This document shows positions 28,161 through 37,806 of a stretch of 64,000 nucleotides of DNA, one piece after another. The DNA lies in NCBI RefSeq assembly GCF_000729995.1, contig NZ_JNFG01000018.1:1-64000 (forward strand), in the 5' to 3' direction. Numbering within the stretch: the first letter of the stretch is position 1; every line of letters begins with the position of its first letter. This DNA comes from Caballeronia sordidicola (GTDB taxonomy: Bacteria; Pseudomonadota; Gammaproteobacteria; Burkholderiales; Burkholderiaceae). Below the pieces are notes generated by a model, which saw nothing but the letters and a program-made list of their open reading frames with translations, made no database searches and was not told the DNA's origin. A program made the position numbers and the translations under genes.

Positions 28161-29120
28161 TCACGACGCCCGCAACTCACGTACTCCCTTACCTATGCGC
28201 CGCCGCAGCAACGTTCGCAACGTGTGGCCGTCCGCATACCCGACCTGCTCGGCAATGCGATCGACGGTGAGCTTGGTCGTTTTGAGCAGATGGACGGCGC
28301 GCTCGATCCGCAAATCCTGAATGTACTCGATGGGCGTCTTACCGAGCACCGCGTTCAGACGTCGCGTCAATGTCCGGGTGGTGGTCGCCAATGCGTCGGC
28401 GACCACGTCGAGCGAAATTGCCGCGTCGAGGTGTTCACGCACCCAACGGTCGAAACGCTCGACGAGCGGGTCCGAATGGGAAAGGTGATCGGAGATCGCA
28501 TAGGCGGATTGCGACAGCCGCGTATCGAATACGAGGTACTTGGCCACGAGCGCCGCAAGCTCAGGACTGTTGTTGCGGATCAACCAGAGTGCAAGGTCGA
28601 GGTGGCTCAGGGCCGCACCTGCCGTTACCGCCCCGCCGCTAGGAACGACAATCCGATGTGCATCCAGGTGTACGTGCGGGTAGCGCTGCCGGAACAGCGG
28701 CGAGAGCCACCAGGTGGTCGTGGCTTCGCCACCGTCGAGCAAGCCGCTTTCAGCCAGCACGAACGTACCCGTACAGGCGGCTGCCACGCGAGCGCCGCCA
28801 CTTCGCCACGAGCGCAACGCACCTAGCGCATCGACCACATCTTCCCGCCCAAGCACAGGCACAAGCGCCTCGCCCGTCATGCGGTTGATCGCCGGCATGA
28901 CGACCCAATCCGGCGCAGGAGCGCCGCTCATATCGCGCACGGGGACCCGCAACCCAAGCTCGGTATGCACCTCGGGCCGCATGCCCACCACGGTGATATC
29001 GAAGCCGGTTGTGGCCATCCCTGTCGCACGCCCAAGGCTGTTGGCCATCGTCAAGCTATCGAGCACGGTGGTGAGACCTGTGTCGAACACTCCGTCAAGC
29101 GCGAGGACAAAAATTCGCAT
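28161..29120 (-). CDS. GlxA-family transcriptional regulator (DJ-1/PfpI plus AraC domain)
   Basis: 319 aa from the ATG giving MRIFVLALDGVFDTGLTTVL; a longer in-frame start 15 codons upstream is possible. Residues about 1-190 form the DJ-1/PfpI domain, with the cysteine region ARVAAACTGTFVLAESGLLD. Residues about 220-319 form an AraC DNA-binding domain, with two helix-turn-helices (LDVVADALATTTRTLTRRLN and LTVDRIAEQVGYADGHTLRT). It is divergent from the ABM monooxygenase gene and may control it. Confidence 0.92.
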   Translation of the reverse strand: MRIFVLALDGVFDTGLTTVLDSLTMANSLGRATGMATTGFDITVVGMRPEVHTELGLRVPVRDMSGAPAPDWVVMPAINRMTGEALVPVLGREDVVDALGALRSWRSGGARVAAACTGTFVLAESGLLDGGEATTTWWLSPLFRQRYPHVHLDAHRIVVPSGGAVTAGAALSHLDLALWLIRNNSPELAALVAKYLVFDTRLSQSAYAISDHLSHSDPLVERFDRWVREHLDAAISLDVVADALATTTRTLTRRLNAVLGKTPIEYIQDLRIERAVHLLKTTKLTVDRIAEQVGYADGHTLRTLLRRRIGKGVRELRAS

Positions 29121-29230
29121 GGCTGGATTGATACCAAAATTGTCGATTGAGACAGTATTCGCCAACGCACTCTGTTTGTACAGTGTGGCTCACCGCGTGA
29201 AACCCCTCACGCAGACACTGGAGAACAAAG

Positions 29231-29536
29231 ATGATTACGCACGCCTTTTTTGTCCGACTCGAAGCCAAACCGGGAAAGGAGCAGGCGTTAGCAGACTTTC
29301 TTACTGACGGCCTCGAGATGACCAATCGGGAAGCGACCACGCCGATCTGGTTCGCCCTCAAGTTGTCGCCGACGACCTTCGGCGTCTTCGACGCCTTCAA
29401 GAGTGAAGAGGATCGCCAGGCGCACCTGGGCGGCAGCATGGCCAGCGCACTGATGGCGCGCGCCGAGGAGATGCTGGCAAGCCCCCCGTCGATCGAGCCG
29501 ATCGACGTCCTGGCCATGAAGAACCAGCTGGCCTGA
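29231..29536 (+). CDS. ABM-domain monooxygenase (putative quinol monooxygenase)
   Basis: 101 aa, the normal size for the dimeric ferredoxin-like ABM fold. Marks are HAFFVRLEAKPGKEQALADF at the start and FGVFDAFKSEEDRQAHLGG in the middle. GGAG lies before the ATG. Members such as YgiN use no cofactor and oxidise quinols. It is divergent from the GlxA-type regulator, which suggests induction by an aromatic or quinone signal (inference). Confidence 0.88.
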   Translation: MITHAFFVRLEAKPGKEQALADFLTDGLEMTNREATTPIWFALKLSPTTFGVFDAFKSEEDRQAHLGGSMASALMARAEEMLASPPSIEPIDVLAMKNQLA

Positions 29537-29654
29537 GTGGTTCGCGCCTCGGCAGCGCACAACGCTTGCCGCCGAAGGACCATCGCAGGCAACTGTGACA
29601 TCCGCCGGCGTCTGGCGTCCCGATTCAATCGCATTCATGTAGATGGAGTAACTC

Positions 29655-30269
29655 GTGTCGATTCATTTCAAACTAGGTGTTTTGTTCGCTGCCCTTGCGT
29701 TGTCGAGCGTGTCTTTCGCGCAAACGCCTGACGTCAAGCCGGAACGAATCCGTGGCGATATCGTGTCGTTCAAAGGCGAAGTGCTGACCGTGCACCGCAA
29801 CAGCGGCGACACCGTGTCGGTCGATGTCAAGCCGGACGTCGGGGTATCGGCTTTCAAGCCCGCCAAGCTTTCCGACGCCAAGGTCGGTTCGTACGTGGGG
29901 ACACCGGCGATCACGGGCAGCGATGGGAAATTGACGGCCACTTCGATGATCGTTTTTCCTGAAGCGGCGCGCGGTACGGCCGAAGGGCATTTTGCTTATG
30001 ACTTCGGTCCCCAGAGCACGATGACAAATGCAAACGTGGTGTCGGTTGTCACCGGCACAACCGGCCGCGAACTGAATCTGTCGTACAAGGGCGGCACCAG
30101 CACGGTGACAGTGCCGGAAAACGTGCCCGTCGTGACGCCGGTTCCGGCAAGCAAGGCAGATCTGACGGCGGGGAAGAAGGTGTTCATCGTGGTGACACCG
30201 GGTGCCAGCGGCGTTTATGACGCACACGTGCTGTTCGTCGAAAAGGACGGCTTGGCGCCGCAGTTCTAA
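29655..30269 (+). CDS. exported hypothetical protein with repeated beta-strand pattern
   Basis: 204 aa from GTG 29655, with GGAG before it. The signal peptide is HFKLGVLFAALALSSVSFA. The mature part begins ERIRGDIVSFKGEVLTVHRN, similar to metal- or DUF5666-type beta-barrel proteins, and ends with KKVFIVVTPGASGVYDAHVL. Function unknown. It follows the ABM monooxygenase and precedes the alpha/beta hydrolase on the same strand. Confidence 0.82.
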   Translation: MSIHFKLGVLFAALALSSVSFAQTPDVKPERIRGDIVSFKGEVLTVHRNSGDTVSVDVKPDVGVSAFKPAKLSDAKVGSYVGTPAITGSDGKLTATSMIVFPEAARGTAEGHFAYDFGPQSTMTNANVVSVVTGTTGRELNLSYKGGTSTVTVPENVPVVTPVPASKADLTAGKKVFIVVTPGASGVYDAHVLFVEKDGLAPQF

Positions 30270-30463
30270 CGCATGACGCCGGGCCACTGTGGCCGCTCAT
30301 GGCTTTGATCTGCCCCACTTGCTGTAAGCGTTGGCGCGTTGAGGATCGTGGATGACTACGGCAGGGACTACAAGCCGCTTCACGCCGTTGACATTGCGAT
30401 CTTCTTTCCATCCATTCAATAATCCTAATCGATTTTTTCCGTTTACCTATTCAAGGATTGACC

Positions 30464-31237
30464 ATGCGTTTTCCCGCGTTACGGTCTGCCGCGGCGCACG
30501 CCGCCGCTGCACTGTGCCTGCTTAGCTCTGCTGCTGCGCCTGCTTTTGCCTCGCCCGTGAAGAATATCGTGGTGGTTCACGGTGCATTCGCCGATGCCGC
30601 AGGTTGGCGCCCTGTGTACAACATTCTGACAAAGGATGGCTACCACGTGACACTGGTGCAACAACCGCTGACATCGTTTAACGACGACGTGACCGCCACG
30701 AAGCGCGTGCTCACCAGCCTCGACGGTCCCTGCATACTCGTCGGCCACAGCTACGCCGGCGCGATCATTAGTGAAGCCGGGAACGACGATCATGTGAAGT
30801 CGCTCGTCTACATCGCCGCGCATGCGCTCGACGCCGGTGAAACCATGGCGGACAACGGCAAGAAGTACCCGGGCGCGCCCATCTCCATCGTCGGGACTCC
30901 GGATAATTTTGTCTACCTGAAACCGGCCGACTATCCGTCGCAGTTCGCACCCGACCTGCCCCGTGCGCAGGCCGAGTTCGAAGCCCATGCGCAGATTCCG
31001 CTTGCGGCATCCGAGTTCTCTGCGCAAGTGTCCGATCCGGCATGGAAGACAAAGCCGAGCTGGTACATGGTCGCGAAGGCCGACAAGATCATCAATCCGG
31101 ATCTCGAGCGCATGTATGCAGCCCGCGCACACTCAATTACGGTCGAGGTCGCCGGTGCAAGCCATGCGGTGTTTGAATCCCATCCGCGGGAAGTCGCTGC
31201 CCTGATCGAACAGGCAGCGCAGCAGTCTAGCCAGTAG
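30464..31237 (+). CDS. exported alpha/beta-hydrolase
   Basis: 257 aa from ATG 30464 (AAGGA 6 nt upstream). The signal peptide is RSAAAHAAAALCLLSSAAAP (cleavage near AFA). The hydrolase fold shows NIVVVHGAFADAAGWRPVYN (oxyanion loop), the nucleophile elbow LVGHSYAGAIISEAG with Ser in GHSYAG, and the catalytic His near GASHAVFESHP. Similar exported esterases act on small esters or lactones; the substrate is unknown. Confidence 0.9.
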   Translation: MRFPALRSAAAHAAAALCLLSSAAAPAFASPVKNIVVVHGAFADAAGWRPVYNILTKDGYHVTLVQQPLTSFNDDVTATKRVLTSLDGPCILVGHSYAGAIISEAGNDDHVKSLVYIAAHALDAGETMADNGKKYPGAPISIVGTPDNFVYLKPADYPSQFAPDLPRAQAEFEAHAQIPLAASEFSAQVSDPAWKTKPSWYMVAKADKIINPDLERMYAARAHSITVEVAGASHAVFESHPREVAALIEQAAQQSSQ

Positions 31238-31360
31238 GCGATTGCGGCTCTTAAATGAACACAGGCCGCTCTCGAATGAACATTTCGCTCACCCGCTTCG
31301 ATGCACTGTCGGGTTGGACCTGAGTTCGATCGCGACGGCGGAGGGCAGCTTTTCATTTAA

Positions 31361-32035
31361 CTATGTCGACTGCAGCCCACCCTTCGGCTCGCGAACGATA
31401 TAGTCGGCGTACCAGTCTGGCCAGTTTTCGTCGCGGTGGCCGATCCGCTTCTCGTGCTCGCCGTGCGCGGCCGCAGCGCGGCGCAGCGCACCCGCGAGTT
31501 CGGAAGATGAGGTAAATGAAGTGTCGCGCTCGCTAATCCTTCCGGGAAGTCTTGTCGTGACTTCCTGGAAGATCCAGCCGTTTCCGTCCGGATCGCTGAA
31601 TGCGGCGAACGAACCATAGCTTTTACCCTCAGGATGCGGCCCACTCACGCGTCCTTCTGTACCTGCATGATGAAATAGACCACCGATGTCGTGGAAAATT
31701 TCACTCACTTCGACGCCCTGACCGACCAGCGTTGCGCGCACTGCGTTCAGATCAGACACGATGAGATGAAATCCTTGCCCCGACCCTGGCTCTTGCGTCG
31801 TGACACCTTTGCCAAAGAGGACCGAGCAATGTGAGCCCGGGGGGGTGAAATGCACCACTCGAAACTGCTCATCCTTCGCGATATCAACGTCGAGCCTCCA
31901 ACCTAAACTCGCATAAAACTGCTTCGCGCGGTCGACGTCCGAAACGGGAATGACAAGCACCTCGAGTTTCATGTCGAGAGGCTGTGCCCCTTTCTCGGCC
32001 GTTGCGGCTTCCGCGTGCGTCTGTGTAGCGTTCAT
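31361..32035 (-). CDS. VOC (glyoxalase/bleomycin resistance) family protein
   Basis: 224 aa. The VOC domain spans about residues 24-160: VLVIPVSDVDRAKQFYASLG, then HFTPPGSHCSVLFG, and AAFSDPDGNGWIFQEVTTRL with the metal-ligand Glu. The C-terminal tail (EHEKRIGHRDENWPDWYADY) is a conserved extension seen in a subset of VOC proteins. It could act on an electrophile or as a small-molecule isomerase. No operon partner lies nearby. Confidence 0.88.
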   Translation of the reverse strand: MNATQTHAEAATAEKGAQPLDMKLEVLVIPVSDVDRAKQFYASLGWRLDVDIAKDEQFRVVHFTPPGSHCSVLFGKGVTTQEPGSGQGFHLIVSDLNAVRATLVGQGVEVSEIFHDIGGLFHHAGTEGRVSGPHPEGKSYGSFAAFSDPDGNGWIFQEVTTRLPGRISERDTSFTSSSELAGALRRAAAAHGEHEKRIGHRDENWPDWYADYIVREPKGGLQST

Positions 32036-32454
32036 GTCAGGTTCCTCTCCAATGAATGATCAGACAAGGGCACGTCGAACAACATGATCCACAGCGAACG
32101 TAGCCCGCTGCATGGCATTCATTAAGGCATGTCTGCGACATCCCAAAAGCGTATAGCGTCGGCAGATCATTTTCAACTTACACGAAGCGTATGGCGTGCA
32201 AGTGTGCCGTTCGTTTTTGCCTGATCGTCACGGATAGTCGACGAACGAAGGATTTACATCAAAGCGTTCGGGCACACGCTTACGTAAGACCAATCGGGTT
32301 GTGGGTTCATGTTGCCGCCCTCTGTGCCGCCAATTAGTAAGTCGGGCTTTGTCCAGGTTTAGCAATCAGAAAGCAGGTGGCCTGCGCTTAAGCACATAGT
32401 CATTTGACCAGCAACAAACCAACTGGAGTGAGCGGCGAGATCGCGCGGAACTGT
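32036..32454. other. intergenic region, nothing recognised
   Basis: About 420 nt upstream of the VOC gene and before the decayed hydrolase remnant. I found no gene or RNA that I could support. Confidence 0.4.
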
Positions 32455-32660
32455 CTGCTTACGCGCGCGACAGATTTCCAGAGTCCTGACTGCGATCCAC
32501 CTTCGCGGCTTTGGCACAACGCGGTTCCTCTCAGACGCTACAGCTCGGACTGGCCAGCAGGCGGCCTTGGTGGCGGACGCCCTGAACTTCGTCGATGCGT
32601 TGAAGATCGACAAGGTGGGTCACGTCATTCACGGATCAGGTTGGATTCGGCGCGAGCCAA
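32455..32660 (+). pseudogene. remnant of an alpha/beta-hydrolase gene
   Basis: In one open frame the DNA reads RVLTAIHLRGFGTTRFLSDA, then TARTGQQAALVADALNFVDA and LKIDKVGHVIHGSGW. This resembles the cap and strand-5 region of an alpha/beta hydrolase (compare the usual LRGFGxTRFL, SGQQAALxADLLALMDAL and GHDWGG). The nucleophile elbow is lost and both ends of the gene are missing. No start with ribosome binding site or full-length frame is present. It is a fragment left by deletion. Confidence 0.65.
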
Positions 32661-32723
32661 AGAAGGTGGGAATGCCCTTCGCTTACGTCACGAACGTCCT
32701 GTTCCGAACCCCATCGGCGCCAG

Positions 32724-34211
32724 TCACCGCGGCTTCAGTTCGACGGGCGGATCGGCGCGATAGCCGCCGCCGAGCGCCTTTGTCAACGCGATCTCCTGAC
32801 TGAGCGTCTGGCCGTTGAGCGTGAGCAGCGCAACCTGTTCCGCGATCACGGGCTGGCGCGCTTCGAGCGCCGCAAGCTGGCTCGTCAGTCCCCGTTGATA
32901 AGATGCTTCACTACTGTCCCTCGCGAACGCAACCGATTCGATCCGTTGCTTCTGCAGCCCGGTCTGAGCATCAAGGGCCTGCAGACGACTGCCCGTCTGC
33001 GCGACATCACGCACCGCGTTGAGGACGGCCTCGTTGTACTGCTCGATCAACAGGTTGCTTCCCTCGCGTGCACCACTCAGGTTTGCATTGAGACTGCCGC
33101 CGTCGAAGATGGGCAAGTACAGCCCCGGAATGAAGTTGATCTGCTGGCTTGCATGCTTGAAGAGGTCGGCGAGGTGCAATGCGTCCAAACCGAAGAACGC
33201 CTTGATGTCGAAACTCGGATAGAACGCCGCCTTCGCCGCATCGATCTTGTCGAACGACGCCTGTACATACCATCGCATCGCCTGCAGATCGGGACGGCGT
33301 GCGAGCAGTTCGTATGAAAGCGTCGCCGGCAAGGCCGCCTGCGAGCGCGGCAGTGCCACGGGAGCGATCGCGGCCAGGCCGTTGGGGCCTGCACCGACCA
33401 GCGCACGCATCGATTCGCGATACTGCTTTATCTGCGCTTGCGCCGACACGATCTGTTGTTCAATGCCCAGTTGCTGCGCCCGTGCTTCTTCCAGCAGCGT
33501 GCGCGCTTCGAGGCCGCGTGCCGCACGCGCTTCGTGGGCTTGCACCGCGAACACCGCTATCTCATGCAATTTGTTCAGCAGATCGATGAGCTCGTAAGTC
33601 GTCTGAATGCCGTAGTAAAGCTGCGCGACATCCGTCGAGAGTTCGAGTTCGACAGCGGACGTCTCGGCAAGCCGCGCATTGCTCACGCCGAGCGACGCGG
33701 CAATCTGCGCGCGCTGCTTGCCCCAGATGTCGACGTTCAGGCTTGCACCCAGCCCGACGATGCCTTCGGTGTACCACGGGCCTGTCAGCCCTGCAGCCGG
33801 TTCGTTGTTCGCGAACGGCCCGAGAAAACCGTTCGCCGAGATGTGCTCGCGATCCAGCGACGCCAGCGCGGACACTTGAAGGTTCGATCCCGCGGTGACC
33901 AGCTCGACATCCGACTTCGCCTGCGCGACACGCGTGCGCGCGATCACCATCGTTGGTGCATTGGCGAGCGCCTGATCGATCAGCGCATCGAGTTGCGCAT
34001 CGTCATAACGCGTCCACCAGCGGGCGGCGGGCCAGCCATCGCGCGCGAGATGGATGTCGTCGGCGAGATTGATCTGCGCGGGCGCGATCTCGGTATAGGG
34101 CGTGCCATTGTGATGGATCAGCGCGCAGCCCGGCAGCACGGACGATATCCATGCGACGCATAAAAAGCATCCGCGCCATCGCCAATTGCGCACTCCCGGT
34201 CGTGCGTTCAT
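32724..34211 (-). CDS. outer-membrane efflux lipoprotein, NodT/OprM type
   Basis: 495 aa. The lipobox is SSVLPGCALI (Cys at about residue 29). The TolC-like alpha-hairpin repeats lie in about residues 70-280 and 290-480, with LLARRPDLQAMRWYVQASFD as the family motif. It forms the outer-membrane channel of the adjacent HlyD/FUSC efflux system, whose FUSC gene overlaps it by 4 nt. Confidence 0.93.
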   Translation of the reverse strand: MNARPGVRNWRWRGCFLCVAWISSVLPGCALIHHNGTPYTEIAPAQINLADDIHLARDGWPAARWWTRYDDAQLDALIDQALANAPTMVIARTRVAQAKSDVELVTAGSNLQVSALASLDREHISANGFLGPFANNEPAAGLTGPWYTEGIVGLGASLNVDIWGKQRAQIAASLGVSNARLAETSAVELELSTDVAQLYYGIQTTYELIDLLNKLHEIAVFAVQAHEARAARGLEARTLLEEARAQQLGIEQQIVSAQAQIKQYRESMRALVGAGPNGLAAIAPVALPRSQAALPATLSYELLARRPDLQAMRWYVQASFDKIDAAKAAFYPSFDIKAFFGLDALHLADLFKHASQQINFIPGLYLPIFDGGSLNANLSGAREGSNLLIEQYNEAVLNAVRDVAQTGSRLQALDAQTGLQKQRIESVAFARDSSEASYQRGLTSQLAALEARQPVIAEQVALLTLNGQTLSQEIALTKALGGGYRADPPVELKPR

Positions 34212-36313
34212 GTTCTTATAGCCTGTGATGAGGGCGCCGAGACTAAAGCATCAACTCGCCAATCCGGCAGCCCCGCGACCTGCCGCGACAGTTCGTCCGC
34301 TGCACCAATGAGCGGCCCGTCGGCCAACTCCGGTTCAACACCTTGCGTAGCGATCCCGATGCGCCGCGGCGCGTGCGCATCGGGCGGGTTGGCCGCGAGT
34401 TCATCGGCGTATCGCTTGAGTTCGGCACAGGCCCGTTCCTGCGCCGCGCGCACAGCATCGACCGTTCTTGAGCTCACCGATCCCGCTTGCGCCGCGACCG
34501 CTTTGCGCAACGCGTCGCCGGCGAGCATGATTTCGCGCCCCTGCGCGAGAACCGTTTGCGCATGCACGGTCAGTTGCTCCTGCTCCCCTTCCTGCCAACT
34601 GGGCTCGAGCGCGACGCGCGACAGCGTTGCTTCGCACTCGGACAACACGGCCCACCCCTGCAACTGCCGCTGCACAGAGGACAACTCGTCTTGTAGTCCG
34701 ACGCCGGCCCGTGGGGCACCCAACTGCGTGGCAATTGCGCGCAACAGGGTAGCGAGTTTCTGCCGCAGCACGTCGCCCTCGCTTTCCCGCCAGAAGGACA
34801 TCTGCACGAAGGTCGCCACGCAGATACCCAGCGCAATGCCCACCAACCGGTCGCGGATCTCCGTCAAATTCGCCGAGGGTCCGAACTCTCCGAGCACCGC
34901 AAGCGAGAAGGTGAACATTATCTGGAGGCCGGCATAACCGATCCTCTCCGAACCCGCCAATATCCACGCCCCGAGCGCGACGACAGGCAACACGATCAGC
35001 AGCAGGCCGGCGATGTCGTCGAAATGCGGAACGATGAACACCACCATGAACAGCGCCAGCGCGCTGCCGATGGCGGCCCCCGACAACCGCAGCAACGCAC
35101 GTTGCGCCGATGCCCCAAGACTCGGCAACGCGACGACCAGGCAGGTCAGCATGATCGTATGAACGCCCTGCCAGTCCACGGCGTTGTAGAACACGTAGCA
35201 GACGAGAACAGCAAGCAGTGTCTTCAGCGAAAAACGCATATAGGCGGGATTGGTCCATGCGTCGTGCGCGACCATTGGCTCGCTCGCGGGCGGCTTGCCG
35301 GGTTCCTCACCGCTTGCGACGAGATCCGCGTACGCATGCAACGCCCTCTGCAATTCGCCTGCGGCGGGAATGGTGTCGGCTGCATTGCGCTCGTCAGGTG
35401 TCGCCGTGCTCACGTAACGATACGGCTCACCCGACACCACCGCTTCGTCGAGCGCCAGGACGTTCGCGCGCAGCTCCCGCAACATCGCAAGCCGCACCGC
35501 CGACGCGCCCGGCCAACTGAGCTGCAGTTCACTCGCACCGCGATATAAACGCGACACGGTCGCAATGCACGCCAGCTGCGCTGCCTGATGCTCGCGATAA
35601 CGCGTATCGCGCATTGTCGTGAACCGCAGCAACTTTTGCAGCGAGAGCGCGCCTTGCTGGACGGCCGCCAGCGTGATTGGCGCCACGCCCGTCGCGCCAT
35701 CGATCAGTTGCGTCAGGCGCGTTTCCAGCGCCGCGAGTTGCCGATGGATTTCCGCCTTGAGTTGCAATTGAGGTTCGGCAGGCAACAGCAACATGTTAAC
35801 CACGAGCGTCAGCGCGATCGGATAGTTGACGGCGACCCACACCCACAACACCGCGCGAATCAGCAGTTCGGCCTGGTCGGTCTGGTCCACGAAGCTCTGC
35901 ACGTAGATCACGACGATCGCGACGATGAAAAATACAATGCCGATCTTGAGCACACGGAGCAGGTACACGCTGCAGAAGAACATCAGGCTCGCAATGACAA
36001 TCCGCAGCAACGGATAGTCAAACGTAAACTTCAGCAGCAGGATCGACAGGCCGATGGCGAGCGTCGACCCGACCATGAACATCACGCCGACCAGCCGCGT
36101 GACCACGACGTTCGACTGCGTGACGTAAAACACCACCAGCAGCGACAGCGCGAGCTCCGGCACTTCAAGCGTCATCGAGATAACGATCACGATGGCGCTC
36201 GTCAGCATGCAACGCAACATCACGTTGAGCCGCCCGGGAAATGGCGCAAGCTCACGCTTCAGGAAAGCGCCCGCATCGAGCAGCGTGACGGGCAGATAGT
36301 CGGCGATGGTCAT
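34208..36313 (-). CDS. FUSC-family inner-membrane efflux transporter (AaeB-like)
   Basis: About 701 aa from ATG 36313; an ATG at 36337 adds eight residues. Two membrane blocks of about six helices each: residues about 30-180 (LALSLLVVFYVTQSNVVVTR) and 365-500 (MRFSLKTLLAVLVCYVFYNA). Long cytoplasmic regions follow each block. AaeB-type pumps export aromatic carboxylic acids with HlyD and outer-membrane partners, both encoded here. Substrate is unknown; aromatic acids are the obvious guess. Confidence 0.9.
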   Translation of the reverse strand: MTIADYLPVTLLDAGAFLKRELAPFPGRLNVMLRCMLTSAIVIVISMTLEVPELALSLLVVFYVTQSNVVVTRLVGVMFMVGSTLAIGLSILLLKFTFDYPLLRIVIASLMFFCSVYLLRVLKIGIVFFIVAIVVIYVQSFVDQTDQAELLIRAVLWVWVAVNYPIALTLVVNMLLLPAEPQLQLKAEIHRQLAALETRLTQLIDGATGVAPITLAAVQQGALSLQKLLRFTTMRDTRYREHQAAQLACIATVSRLYRGASELQLSWPGASAVRLAMLRELRANVLALDEAVVSGEPYRYVSTATPDERNAADTIPAAGELQRALHAYADLVASGEEPGKPPASEPMVAHDAWTNPAYMRFSLKTLLAVLVCYVFYNAVDWQGVHTIMLTCLVVALPSLGASAQRALLRLSGAAIGSALALFMVVFIVPHFDDIAGLLLIVLPVVALGAWILAGSERIGYAGLQIMFTFSLAVLGEFGPSANLTEIRDRLVGIALGICVATFVQMSFWRESEGDVLRQKLATLLRAIATQLGAPRAGVGLQDELSSVQRQLQGWAVLSECEATLSRVALEPSWQEGEQEQLTVHAQTVLAQGREIMLAGDALRKAVAAQAGSVSSRTVDAVRAAQERACAELKRYADELAANPPDAHAPRRIGIATQGVEPELADGPLIGAADELSRQVAGLPDWRVDALVSAPSSQAIRT

Positions 36314-36320
36314 GGGCTTC

Positions 36321-37379
36321 TCAATGCCGCTCGCCATCGTTGCTGCGCCCGGGGTACAGCACGGCCACCGCCGATGTACCGACGCGAAACAGCTCCGGAT
36401 TCGGCTTGTCGACCCGGATCTTCACCGGGAAGCGCTGCGATACATGGACCCAGTTGAGCGTGCGTTGAATGCGCGGCAACCCGCCGGGCAATGCAAGGCC
36501 GCCTTCATCGGGCGCGACGCCGTAGCTGATCGAATCAACGGCGCCCTGGAAACGCTGGCCTGTATCGCTCATCAGGTACACCGTGGCGGGCGTGCCCGTG
36601 CGGACACCCTCGAGTTCCGTCTCGCGAAAGTTCGCGACCACATACCAGTGGCGCGTATCGATCAACGTGAAGACGGGTTTCAGCGCCGACGCGAACTGCC
36701 CCGTCGATGTTTTCAACGACACGATGCGGCCATCGAACGGCGCGCGCACGGTCGCATATTCGAGGTTCAGCTCGGCGGTCGCGATCTCCGCGATGACGAC
36801 GGCGCGTTGCGCGACCAGCGCATCGACGCCGCTCACCGCCGCTGCCGCCTGCTGCGCCTGCAGTTGCGCGGCGTTGAGTTCGGCCTGTGTGGCGCGTTGT
36901 GCGGTGCGCGCACGGTCGACGTCATCCGCCGCCACATACCCGTGTGACAAAAGTGGCTCCATGCGATGCAGCGTATCGGACGCCTGGTTGGCTGCAGCTC
37001 GCGCGCGCTCGACAGCCGCACGCACCGACTCCGCGTTGTATTGCTGTGCATTGACTGAGCGCTGGGTCAATTCAATCTGGCGATCGAGCGCGACGAGGGA
37101 CGCCTTGCCCCGCGCCAGCGCATCCTGATACGGACGCGGATCGATACGAAACAGCAGATCGCCCTGCTTCACCGCCTGATTGTCGCGCACGGGCAATTCC
37201 ACGATGCGCCCGCTGACCTCGGGCACGACATCGATCGTATCCGCATAGACGTACGCGTCATCGGTGCGAGGCGTGCGGTCCCACAGCCGGATGACGAAGA
37301 CGAGCAGCACCAGCGTCACCACGACCAGGACAATGGCCGGCCATGTTCTCTTCGATGTCTTGCTGGCTGTCGTCGCCAT
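36321..37379 (-). CDS. HlyD-family periplasmic adaptor (AaeA/EmrA-like)
   Basis: 352 aa. One membrane helix at about residues 13-30 (AIVLVVVTLVLLVFVIRLWD), then the adaptor: IVELPVRDNQAVKQGDLLFR lipoyl half, a coiled-coil hairpin at about residues 80-190 and VRAPFDGRIVSLKTSTGQF as the second lipoyl half. It bridges the FUSC pump and the NodT channel. It precedes the FUSC gene and overlaps it if the upstream FUSC start is used. Confidence 0.92.
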   Translation of the reverse strand: MATTASKTSKRTWPAIVLVVVTLVLLVFVIRLWDRTPRTDDAYVYADTIDVVPEVSGRIVELPVRDNQAVKQGDLLFRIDPRPYQDALARGKASLVALDRQIELTQRSVNAQQYNAESVRAAVERARAAANQASDTLHRMEPLLSHGYVAADDVDRARTAQRATQAELNAAQLQAQQAAAAVSGVDALVAQRAVVIAEIATAELNLEYATVRAPFDGRIVSLKTSTGQFASALKPVFTLIDTRHWYVVANFRETELEGVRTGTPATVYLMSDTGQRFQGAVDSISYGVAPDEGGLALPGGLPRIQRTLNWVHVSQRFPVKIRVDKPNPELFRVGTSAVAVLYPGRSNDGERH

Positions 37380-37397
37380 TCATTTACCTATAGGGAT

Positions 37398-37745
37398 TCA
37401 ATGTTGGAACAGCACTAACCACACAGCGAGTGACAGCAAAGCGACAAGCGTGGGATACACCACGGCCGAAGGTCTCATCAAATGGTCCGCTTGCAAACGC
37501 TTGACGATCAGATAGATGACGACCGTGAGCACAACGCCCGCGATGATACAAAACAGCCAGTCCGGAAAGTACGCGCCGAGCACGCCAATGGATGGCGAAT
37601 TTGTGCACCCTGACACGAGACCCGTGGCGGCCATCATCGCGATGGCAATCTCGACTGCACGCTGCGGCCATCTCTTTGACCATCTGCCTCTGGCGAGGGG
37701 GAATTGTCGTTTCAAAATCGTCCCTGCGGTTGGAATCAATGTCAC
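37398..37745 (-). CDS. YtcA-family small membrane lipoprotein of the efflux operon
   Basis: 115 aa. SGCTNSPSIG supplies a lipobox and the segment GVLGAYFPDWLFCIIAGVVL plus a second hydrophobic stretch (PTLVALLSLAVWLVLF) marks the YtcA family, usually found before HlyD/FUSC pumps. The N-terminal 30 residues are basic and may be partly untranslated; a shorter start at the Met-Met before the lipobox is possible. It is the first gene of the YtcA, HlyD, FUSC, NodT operon. Confidence 0.75.
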   Translation of the reverse strand: MTLIPTAGTILKRQFPLARGRWSKRWPQRAVEIAIAMMAATGLVSGCTNSPSIGVLGAYFPDWLFCIIAGVVLTVVIYLIVKRLQADHLMRPSAVVYPTLVALLSLAVWLVLFQH

Positions 37746-37806
37746 ACCTTGCAGCTACGCCGATGCATTTATAACGCCAGCTTACTTACTTTAAACATCA
37801 ACACAT

